Below, in pieces: positions 1 through 5,837 of a DNA stretch of 8,779 nucleotides. The DNA lies in NCBI GenBank assembly GCA_040758525.1, contig JBFLVQ010000409.1, positions 1 through 8,779 on the forward strand. Reading direction: 5' to 3'. This DNA is from JBFLVQ01 sp040758525 (GTDB lineage: Bacteria; Acidobacteriota; Blastocatellia; Chloracidobacteriales; JADJPF01). The notes beneath the pieces were generated by a model that saw only the letters and a list, made by a program, of their open reading frames with translations, did not search any database and had not been told where the DNA came from. Position 1 is the first letter of the stretch. Every line of letters starts with the position of its first letter. The translations under genes and the position numbers were made by a program.

Positions 1-18
1 TTTTTTGGGAAAAAAGTT

Positions 19-765
19 ATGTCGGCAGTTAAAGCCGCTTACAATCGTGTTCTACTCAAATTGAGTGGAGAGGCATTGATGGGTGAGCGGGGCTATGGAA
101 TAGACCCGCAGGTTGCCCTTAATATTGCCCAAGAGGTAAGAGAAGTACATGCTCTTGGCGTAGAGACGGCGCTGGTAGTTGGAGGTGGCAACATCTTCCG
201 TGGTGTAGCAGCTTCAGCAGCAGGTATGGATCGTTCTTCAGCCGACTATATGGGTATGCTTGCCACTGTGATCAATGCCCTTGCTCTACAGGATGCGATT
301 GAGAAGATCGGGGTGCCCACACGGGTGCTTTCGGCGATCGAGATGCGTGAAGTAGCCGAGCCCTTTATACGTAGGCGTGCACTACGACATTTAGAGAAGG
401 GACGTATTGTGATCTTTGCTGGAGGCACAGGTAATCCCTATTTCACTACTGATAGTGCGGCCGCGCTACGTGCGCTTGAGATCAAAGCCGATGTTATCCT
501 TAAGGCGACCAAAGTGGATGGCGTCTATTCAGGCGACCCAGTGATAGATAGTTCTGCCAAGCTCTTTACCTCACTCACCTTTCAACAGGTGCTTGAGATG
601 AACCTGAAAGTGATGGATACATCGGCGATCGCGCTTTGCAAAGATAATAACTTGCCGATCATAGTCTTCAACTTGCGCACCAGCGGCAATATCTTGCGAG
701 TAGTACGTGGCGAGAAAGTTGGCACGTTGGTCAATGCGCGGGCAAAGGAGGAGAAAGCCCTATGA
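19..765 (+). CDS. pyrH: UMP kinase (uridylate kinase)
   Basis: Cytoplasmic UMP kinase of the amino-acid-kinase fold. It phosphorylates UMP to UDP with ATP in pyrimidine nucleotide synthesis. The 248-aa product is close to the family's usual 235-250 aa. Visible motifs in order: KLSGEAL near residues 14-20 (phosphate binding); GGGNIFRG at 55-62; the DYMGMLATVINALALQD segment at 76-92 (UMP-binding and oligomer region); AGGTGNPYFTTDSAA at 134-148; ATKVDGVYSGDP at 163-174 (nucleotide site); and MDTSAIALCKDN at 199-210. All are characteristic of bacterial PyrH rather than eukaryotic UMP/CMP kinases. The ATG at 19 is preceded by a weak GGGA-containing purine stretch. Only 18 nt of upstream sequence is available, so the promoter and any preceding gene (often rpsB-tsf in bacteria) cannot be seen. 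The stop overlaps the frr start (ATGA), indicating co-transcription and translational coupling. Confidence 0.97.
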   Translation: MSAVKAAYNRVLLKLSGEALMGERGYGIDPQVALNIAQEVREVHALGVETALVVGGGNIFRGVAASAAGMDRSSADYMGMLATVINALALQDAIEKIGVPTRVLSAIEMREVAEPFIRRRALRHLEKGRIVIFAGGTGNPYFTTDSAAALRALEIKADVILKATKVDGVYSGDPVIDSSAKLFTSLTFQQVLEMNLKVMDTSAIALCKDNNLPIIVFNLRTSGNILRVVRGEKVGTLVNARAKEEKAL

Positions 766-1319
766 TCAAGGAAGTTTCGAAAGATGCTAAGACACGCATG
801 GAATCGGCGATTGATGATGTCCGACGCAAATTAGGAACAGTACGGACTGGTCGCGCCTCAGTGAGCCTGCTTGATAACATCACAGTAGAATATTATGGCA
901 CGCCCACACCACTTAACCAGGTTGCCAATGTTAGTGCTCCTGAACCTCAACTCCTCACCGTGCAACCTTGGGACCCCTCTATTCTGGGCGTGATTGAAAA
1001 GGCAATTCAAGCTTCTGATCTCGGTATTAACCCATCCAATGATGGTCGTGTGATCCGTATCCCCATTCCTCCTTTAACTCAGGAGCGACGTAAGCAACTG
1101 GCCAAGGTTGTGCGTGATATTGCTGAAGAGCACCGCACTGCGATTCGCAATGTGCGTCGTGATGCTAATGAGCGACTAAAGAAGCTGCTTAAGGACAAGA
1201 AGATTACTGAAGATGATGAGCGCAATGGGCTAGATGAAGTTCAGAAGCTTACCGATGTTTATATTGAAAAAGTTAATGAAGTGGCCAAAACCAAAGAGAA
1301 TGAAATAACGAATATGTGA
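762..1319 (+). CDS. frr: Ribosome recycling factor
   Basis: Ribosome recycling factor. With EF-G it splits the post-termination 70S complex so that subunits can be reused. The 185-aa length is the family standard. The sequence shows the N-terminal helix with RTGRAS at residues 28-33, the middle domain with EYYGTPTPLNQVAN at 43-56 and GINPSNDGRVIRIPIPPLTQERR at about 88-110 (conserved hinge-to-domain II region), and the C-terminal long helices with VRRDANERLKK at 131-141, including the conserved arginine that contacts 23S rRNA. The start ATG overlaps the pyrH stop as ATGA. A strong Shine-Dalgarno AAAGGAGG at 744-751, inside the pyrH 3' end, sits 10 nt upstream and supports this start. pyrH-frr adjacency is widespread in bacteria. 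The gene ends 12 nt from the convergent methyltransferase stop. Confidence 0.97.
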   Translation: MIKEVSKDAKTRMESAIDDVRRKLGTVRTGRASVSLLDNITVEYYGTPTPLNQVANVSAPEPQLLTVQPWDPSILGVIEKAIQASDLGINPSNDGRVIRIPIPPLTQERRKQLAKVVRDIAEEHRTAIRNVRRDANERLKKLLKDKKITEDDERNGLDEVQKLTDVYIEKVNEVAKTKENEITNM

Positions 1320-1324
1320 TTATT

Positions 1325-1346
1325 CTGTTTGTTATAGAACACGCAG
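1325..1346. terminator. Weak imperfect hairpin between convergent frr and methyltransferase genes
   Basis: Positions 1325-1333 and 1338-1346 can pair around an ATAG loop, giving eight pairs including one G-U wobble, with one T-C mismatch. It overlaps the methyltransferase stop codon (TAA, 1334-1332) and lies six nt after the frr stop. No thymine run follows on either strand, so it is not a standard intrinsic terminator. It is the only hairpin I see at this junction and may act only as a 3'-end stabiliser. Confidence 0.25.
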
Positions 1347-2534
1347 GATCATACATTTCAAATAGTAAGTTTCTGGTAGCGCCAATAACATCGGATGATC
1401 ACGTCCTTGAGTACGTTTCTCCAATAATTGCAGACAGCGGCCAGCATCTGCTGCGGCTGCTTGTAAGATCTCTAAAAACATCTCTTCACTTACATTGAAA
1501 GAACAAGTACAGGTGATCAGGATACCGCCTGGTGAGAGTAGTTTCATTGCTCGCAGATTAATCTCCTTATAGCCCCGTATTGCTGCTGGTATGGCCGCAC
1601 GATTCTTTGCAAAGGCAGGTGGATCTAATACAACAGTATCAAACTGCTCCTTTGCTAGATCAAAATCCCTTAAACGATCAAAGACATTAGCCACTTCAAA
1701 GTGGACATTGTTGAGGCCATTGAGCGTAGCATTCTGCTCTGCCTGCTCAATTGCTGCAGCCGAGATATCGAGTCCTAATACACTTTCTGCATTCTCTGCC
1801 ATATGCAGGGCAAAAGCGCCTGTAAAAGTGAAGCAGTCGAGCGCACGTCCATGCGCATAGTGTCGAGCGCTACGATGATTCTCACGCTGATCCAAGAAGA
1901 GGCCAGTCTTCTGCCCACCTAGCAAGTCTACAGTAAAACCCACGCCATGCTGATCAATGATCAATTTTGGCGGTGGTTGTCCAGCTAATATCGCTGTCTG
2001 TTCAGGCAAACCTTCTAACGTGCGTACACGCACATCATCACGTTCAATTAAAGTACGTGGCTGGAACATCTCTTTAAGCAACTCCAACCATGTCGTACGT
2101 AGTGCATCGGTGGCTTGGCTAAGCATCTGCAACACAAAACATTCACCATAACGGTCGATAATTAATGAAGGGATTAGATCTCCTTCGCCATGTATCAGTC
2201 GATAGGCTTGTGCACCCTCGACAACCCGTTCACGTAGTTGATGGGCTGCTACCAGCCTACTATGCCAGAATTGGCGATTGATAGGCTCATCTGTTGTGGT
2301 AATTAATCGCAGTGCAATTTGTGATTGAGAGCTATAAAAAGCCTTTCCCAAAAGCTGACCTTGAGGGCCACGTACACGTACAATACTGCCTGGTAGCGGT
2401 GCAATTTTTGATGTGATAAGGTCGGCGCGATAGATCCATAAATGACCCTGGACTAGCCGCTCTAGTCCCTTGCGCGTGATCGACACTTCTGCAATACTCT
2501 TTTCGGATTCAGTACGTTTTTGCCGTTCTTGCAT
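1332..2534 (-). CDS. RlmI-type class I SAM-dependent rRNA cytosine-C5 methyltransferase
   Basis: Cytoplasmic S-adenosylmethionine-dependent methyltransferase of the RlmI/YccW family. The E. coli member makes m5C1962 in 23S rRNA; the exact target here is inferred. The 400-aa length matches the family. Domains in order: an N-terminal PUA RNA-binding domain at about 17-85 (ITRKGLERLVQGHLWIYRADL, then PGSIVRVRGPQG); the family-typical RLIHGEGDLIPSLIIDRYG at 112-130; a beta-hairpin region; and a Rossmann methyltransferase domain from about 190. The latter has GLFLDQRENHR at 211-221, LDCFTFTGAFALHMA at 232-246 (SAM-binding motif I), LGLDIS at 253-258, LDPPAFAK at 303-310 (motif IV), and TCTCSFNVSEEMF at 341-353 carrying cysteines at the expected motif VI place. 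The first 16 residues are charged and outside the PUA domain, and GTG at codon 17 (2486) is an alternative start, but neither start has a clear Shine-Dalgarno. The gene is divergent from the helicase gene with 20 bp between starts. Confidence 0.9.
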   Translation of the reverse strand: MQERQKRTESEKSIAEVSITRKGLERLVQGHLWIYRADLITSKIAPLPGSIVRVRGPQGQLLGKAFYSSQSQIALRLITTTDEPINRQFWHSRLVAAHQLRERVVEGAQAYRLIHGEGDLIPSLIIDRYGECFVLQMLSQATDALRTTWLELLKEMFQPRTLIERDDVRVRTLEGLPEQTAILAGQPPPKLIIDQHGVGFTVDLLGGQKTGLFLDQRENHRSARHYAHGRALDCFTFTGAFALHMAENAESVLGLDISAAAIEQAEQNATLNGLNNVHFEVANVFDRLRDFDLAKEQFDTVVLDPPAFAKNRAAIPAAIRGYKEINLRAMKLLSPGGILITCTCSFNVSEEMFLEILQAAAADAGRCLQLLEKRTQGRDHPMLLALPETYYLKCMILRVL

Positions 2535-2554
2535 ATAGAGATTCTAAATTAATT
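2520..2554. promoter_or_regulatory. Candidate overlapping divergent promoters between methyltransferase and helicase genes
   Basis: Only 2535-2554 lies between the two start codons, and neither start has a recognisable Shine-Dalgarno. On the minus strand TAGAAT (2546 to 2541) matches the -10 consensus at 5 of 6 and ends six nt before the methyltransferase ATG; I see no good -35. On the plus strand TTGCCG (2520-2525), a 17-nt spacer and TCTAAA (2543-2548) form a weak promoter, again ending six nt before the helicase ATG. Both placements would put transcription starts at or next to the A of the ATG, i.e. leaderless mRNAs. The motifs are seen in the sequence; function is inferred. The alternative is that promoters lie further inside the opposite genes. 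Confidence 0.35.
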
Positions 2555-4891
2555 ATGAGCCTAGTTGATATGTTAAATGCCGAGCAGCACGAGGCTGTTA
2601 CGACCACAGAAGGACCAGTGCTAGTGCTGGCAGGCGCAGGTTCTGGCAAAACCCGTGTGATCGCTTATCGTATTGCTTATCTGATACAGGAAAAACAGGT
2701 TCGCCCAGATCAAATCCTTGCCGTCACTTTTACCAATAAAGCTGCCGAGGAGATGCGTGCAAGGGTCGAGAAATTGTTACTAGATTGTGGTGTACGGTTG
2801 GCCTCGCCTCCACTTATCTCTACTTTCCACTCCCTCTGTGTACGTGTGCTACGACGTGATATCGATAAGCTATCCACCGGCTACACACGTAACTTCACCA
2901 TCTATGATAGTGATGATCAAGCCAAGGTGATACGAGGTTGCCTAAAAGATTTAGAGTTTGATGAGAAGATGCTATCAGTGCGCGTTTGCCAATCAATGAT
3001 CAGTATGGCAAAGAGCCGCGGTCAGTCTTGGGAGGGAATGGCAGCAAGCGCACAACTACAGCAGGGCAGCGATCTCAAACGAGAGGCAGTCTCACGTGTC
3101 TATAAGCTTTATGAAGAGCGCTTACGTAATAGCAACGCACTTGACTTCGATGATCTATTACTTAAGACCGTACAACTGCTGCGTAACCATGCAGAGACAC
3201 GCGCCTACTACAATGAACGTTTTCGTTATATTCTTATAGACGAATATCAGGATACCAATCCACCACAGTTAGCGCTGGTACGCTTGCTTACTGAACAGAA
3301 ACAGAATCTCTGTGTAGTTGGCGATCCAGATCAATCGATTTATGGTTTTCGTTCTGCCGATATACAGAACATACTAGATTTTGAGAAGCATTACCCACAG
3401 GCTCAGATAATCAAGCTTACACAAAACTACCGTTCTACTAAGACTATTCTGGATACTGCCAATCGTGTAATACGCAACAATCAACAGCGTCGTGAGAAAG
3501 ATTTGCGCACGGAGAATGAAGCAGGTGATAAGTTGCGCTACTATCAGGCTTTCGATGGTGACAATGAGGCCGTTTTCGTCACGGACCGAATTGAGCGTCA
3601 TCTACGTGATGATTCTAGTATACGTTGTGTGGTGCTTTATCGTACCAATGCGCAATCACGTCTATTTGAGGAAGCCTGTCGCCGTGCGGGATTACGTTAT
3701 AACATTGTTGGTGGCTTCTCTTTCTATGAGCGCGCGGAGATTAAAGATACCATTGCCTATTTGAAGCTGGTTCTCAATCCTCACGATAATATTGCCTTGA
3801 TGCGTATCATCAATACTCCGCCACGAGGTATAGGTAAGACCACGATAGATTCAATCCAATCTGCTGCTAATCGCAATCAGATCTCTGGTTGGGATGCAAT
3901 TGGATTATTGATGGACCAGAATCAACTGGGTGGGCGTGCACAAGGCGCATTACGCAACTTTCAGAAAGTGATTGAGCGATTGCGCGAGCAGCTTACAGAA
4001 CTTTCCCTCTCTGATCTTACTAAAGCTGTGCTTGACGACACTGGCTACACCAAGATGCTTGAGCAAGAGGATACTCCAGAAGCCGAAGGCCGCTTACTAA
4101 ACCTTGAAGAGCTAGTTAATGCTGCTGCTGAAGCAGAGTTACGTGATGAATCACTACGAGATTTTCTTGATCATGCTGCACTCATCTCTGACACAGATGA
4201 TTATCAAGATGATACTTCTGTAACATTGATGACCATACATAGTGCCAAAGGATTGGAATTTCCTGTAGTTTTTCTGGTTGGTATGGAGCAAGGTCTCTTC
4301 CCACATGCACGCGCACTGGAAGATCGTATGGAGCTAGAGGAAGAAAGACGCTTGTGTTATGTAGCCATTACACGCGCGGAGAGAAATCTATATATCACCC
4401 ATGCGCTCACTCGTCGTATCTATGGTGAGGAGTCACCCTGTGAACCATCACAGTTTTTAAATGAACTACCACTCGATCTAATCGAAGACCTATCACGTGG
4501 AACAAGCTGGCTACGAGGAGCAATAGAAGGGCGTGGAGTTGGTCAGACTGGTTATGGAGTGGCGGCGGCACGCGGTTATGAAACCAAGAAGCGCAGCAAC
4601 TATACAGGTAAAAGTTATAACAATGTAGAGAGTGTGCGAGAGTTCTTCCAGCAACATAAACGCACTAGTGAAGAGAACAGTTTTCCTGTTAAAGAAGAGA
4701 GCACTGATCCTGCATCTCTCAGCGGTGCGAAAGGATTCAAACCAGGTATGCGTGTACTACATCCAAAGTATGGTATGGGATTAGTGCTACGACGCGAAGG
4801 GGAAGGTGATAGCGCCAAGATCCTGGTTAGTTTTCCTCGTTTTGGTCAGAAGAAGTTGGTTGAGAAATACGCCAATCTGGAAAAAGCGTGA
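2555..4891 (+). CDS. pcrA: UvrD/PcrA-type superfamily 1A 3'-5' DNA helicase
   Basis: ATP-dependent SF1A DNA helicase acting in nucleotide excision repair and in removing proteins or RNA polymerase from DNA. The 778-aa length is in the usual PcrA/UvrD range. Motifs in order: Q motif LNAEQHEAV 7-15; Walker A AGAGSGKT 26-33; FTNKAAEEM 59-67; STFHSLCVRVLRR 89-101; DFDDLL 197-202; Walker B IDEYQDTN 228-235; VGDPDQSIYGFRSAD 255-269; QNYRST 290-295; LYRTNAQSR 361-369; RGIGKTT 424-430; MTIHSAKGLEFPVVF 559-573; YVAITRAERNLY 602-613. After a low-complexity linker at about 650-725, residues 729-778 (KPGMRVLHPKYGMGLV, then ILVSFPRFGQKKL) form the PcrA/UvrD C-terminal Tudor-like domain known to bind RNA polymerase. 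No active-site change is seen. The start at 2555 has no clear ribosome binding site; ATG 2570 (residue 6) is possible but would cut into the Q-motif lead. The stop overlaps the next gene (GTGA). PcrA versus UvrD naming is a convention here. Confidence 0.95.
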   Translation: MSLVDMLNAEQHEAVTTTEGPVLVLAGAGSGKTRVIAYRIAYLIQEKQVRPDQILAVTFTNKAAEEMRARVEKLLLDCGVRLASPPLISTFHSLCVRVLRRDIDKLSTGYTRNFTIYDSDDQAKVIRGCLKDLEFDEKMLSVRVCQSMISMAKSRGQSWEGMAASAQLQQGSDLKREAVSRVYKLYEERLRNSNALDFDDLLLKTVQLLRNHAETRAYYNERFRYILIDEYQDTNPPQLALVRLLTEQKQNLCVVGDPDQSIYGFRSADIQNILDFEKHYPQAQIIKLTQNYRSTKTILDTANRVIRNNQQRREKDLRTENEAGDKLRYYQAFDGDNEAVFVTDRIERHLRDDSSIRCVVLYRTNAQSRLFEEACRRAGLRYNIVGGFSFYERAEIKDTIAYLKLVLNPHDNIALMRIINTPPRGIGKTTIDSIQSAANRNQISGWDAIGLLMDQNQLGGRAQGALRNFQKVIERLREQLTELSLSDLTKAVLDDTGYTKMLEQEDTPEAEGRLLNLEELVNAAAEAELRDESLRDFLDHAALISDTDDYQDDTSVTLMTIHSAKGLEFPVVFLVGMEQGLFPHARALEDRMELEEERRLCYVAITRAERNLYITHALTRRIYGEESPCEPSQFLNELPLDLIEDLSRGTSWLRGAIEGRGVGQTGYGVAAARGYETKKRSNYTGKSYNNVESVREFFQQHKRTSEENSFPVKEESTDPASLSGAKGFKPGMRVLHPKYGMGLVLRREGEGDSAKILVSFPRFGQKKLVEKYANLEKA

Positions 4892-5643
4892 GTTCAAATA
4901 TTGGTAAGCCTGATATGACCTTCTTCAGGCTACGCTGCTGGCGTGAGAGTGACCAGGAGCGTGAGTTAGTACATAAACTCTACTCAACAGGTCTGTTTAC
5001 ACCTCGCGAACGTGCCAGTTGGGCTGTCTATCACAGTACTACCTATCAAAGATTACAAGCTAGTAAAGCCCTTTTCACTACCTTTTGCCAACAACTTGAA
5101 CAACCTCTTAAAATCGACACAGAAGCACATACAGAATTTCTTATACTGCTTGAGAATGAGTGTGCCGGCACAGTGCGCACGGCTTGGTTAGCGCTTGATA
5201 GCTTAGCACATGAGATCAATCTAGTCTGTTGGAAACAGGCTGGCCGTAAGGATCTTTATCACCCTTATGTACAGGAGAAGAAGATCTCCTTTTATATGGT
5301 GCGTCAACGACTATTGCTCTCTGCAAAACTGCGTAATAGTCCTATTTGCCAATTACTAGTACAACAGACTCAGGATGCTACACATCGCTCTCAACACTAT
5401 ATACTACTCAGTAATCTTGCTGTGCGTGCCTCACATAGACCATTATTGCTTGGCTGCCGCTGGCAGCAGTTAGCTGAAGACAATCGTGCCTACCGTATCC
5501 TGCTGACAGAGAATGAAGGTATGCCACGCGAGAAAGCTTTTAGCCTGCATGATGTCGAGATTGTCACTACACTAGATGATTGCCTAAAATGGTTAACACA
5601 GTTTGTTGATGATGTCTATTTCGCGCTTAGTGCCAATCTTTAA
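4888..5643 (+). CDS. Uncharacterised helical protein coupled to the helicase gene
   Basis: I do not recognise this 251-aa protein. It has no signal peptide and no membrane segment, so it is probably cytoplasmic. Residues 55-110 and 130-185 look mainly alpha-helical. Between them lies WLALDSLAHEINLVCWKQAG (100-119), followed by YHPYV, and later LLSNLAVRASHRPLLLG (173-189). The helical layout with a late basic R-x2-HR cluster is loosely reminiscent of HEPN-like or nucleotidyltransferase-partner helical proteins, but the HEPN Rx4-6H motif is not clearly present, so this is only a hint. The C-terminal part (about 200-251) looks alpha/beta. The GTG start at 4888 overlaps the helicase stop (TGA 4889-4891); GGAAAAAG just upstream may serve as ribosome binding site. 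An ATG at 4915 (residue 10), preceded by GGTAAG, is an alternative start. The overlap suggests co-expression with the helicase; codon use resembles the neighbours. No hairpin terminator is evident after the stop. Confidence 0.8.
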   Translation: MSSNIGKPDMTFFRLRCWRESDQERELVHKLYSTGLFTPRERASWAVYHSTTYQRLQASKALFTTFCQQLEQPLKIDTEAHTEFLILLENECAGTVRTAWLALDSLAHEINLVCWKQAGRKDLYHPYVQEKKISFYMVRQRLLLSAKLRNSPICQLLVQQTQDATHRSQHYILLSNLAVRASHRPLLLGCRWQQLAEDNRAYRILLTENEGMPREKAFSLHDVEIVTTLDDCLKWLTQFVDDVYFALSANL

Positions 5644-5689
5644 TCCTGCTTACGTTTTCACCTTTCCCATTTTTACAATACTTTTTTGG

Positions 5690-5718
5690 TTGACGTTAAT
5701 ATTGTACCAGTGTATTAT
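5690..5718 (+). promoter_or_regulatory. Sigma-70-type promoter of the S41 peptidase gene
   Basis: TTGACG at 5690-5695 (5 of 6 to the -35 consensus) and TATTAT at 5713-5718 (5 of 6 to the -10 consensus) are separated by exactly 17 nt. The predicted transcription start is about 5724-5726, giving a leader of about 112 nt before the ATG at 5838. This is the best promoter match in the window. Confidence 0.75.
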
Positions 5719-5731
5719 GACAGTAATACAC
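5710..5731. promoter_or_regulatory. Palindromic operator overlapping the -10 and start site
   Basis: GTGTATTA (5710-5717) and TAATACAC (5724-5731) are perfect inverted repeats of 8 bp separated by the 6-nt spacer TGACAG. The palindrome covers the -10 hexamer and the predicted transcription start, the classic position for a repressor site. The shape (TGTATTA-N6-TAATACA) suits a homodimeric winged-helix regulator such as the GntR, PadR or BlaI families. No regulator gene is in the window, so the identity is open. Confidence 0.6.
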
Positions 5732-5772
5732 CAAAGGTAAGCGGAGGGTAGATCGCGCGGAAGGGTGTTGTC

Positions 5773-5804
5773 GCCGGTACGTAGTTATATGGCTGCGTGC
5801 CGGT
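5773..5804 (+). promoter_or_regulatory. Stable hairpin in the 5' leader of the S41 peptidase gene
   Basis: Positions 5773-5784 pair with 5793-5804: 12 consecutive pairs, of which three are G-U wobbles (5773/5804, 5778/5799, 5782/5795), around the 8-nt loop TTATATGG. It lies between the predicted transcription start and the ribosome binding site. It lacks a following U-tract, so it does not look like an intrinsic terminator. It also contains one copy and the start of the second copy of a leader direct repeat. It could stabilise the mRNA, act as a protein-binding leader element, or be part of a small riboregulator. It matches no riboswitch class I know. Confidence 0.5.
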
Positions 5805-5821
5805 ACCCACGTGCGTAGTTA
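5773..5821 (+). repeat. Interrupted direct repeat in the leader
   Basis: GCCGGTACGTAGTTA at 5773-5787 recurs at 5799-5821 as GCCGGTAC (5799-5806), a 7-nt insert CCACGTG, and CGTAGTTA (5814-5821). The two 8-nt halves are exact in both copies and in the same order. In the first copy they share one C. The second copy runs into the ribosome binding site AAAGGAG (5821-5827). Confidence 0.6.
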
Positions 5822-5837
5822 AAGGAGCGATAAGACA

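Noticed and set aside
622..634. GCGATCGC-type octamers (here and near 7007) as cyanobacterial HIP1 repeats
   Set aside because: Only isolated occurrences are visible across the window, far below the density seen in HIP1-rich cyanobacteria; chance or codon use explains them.
3374..3601. Minus-strand open frame inside the helicase gene
   Set aside because: It lies wholly within the strongly supported helicase coding sequence, shows no domain or ribosome binding site, and is a frame shadow. The same holds for the other internal open frames, such as 246-428, 1591-1860, 4615-4818, 6572-6838 and 7812-8087.
5644..5689. Terminator after the unknown gene
   Set aside because: There are T-rich runs (e.g. 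TTTTTT near 5683-5688) but no hairpin immediately before them, so an intrinsic terminator is not supported.
5773..5804. Leader hairpin as an intrinsic attenuator
   Set aside because: The stem is adequate but is followed by ACCCACG rather than a U-tract, so transcription termination there is unlikely.
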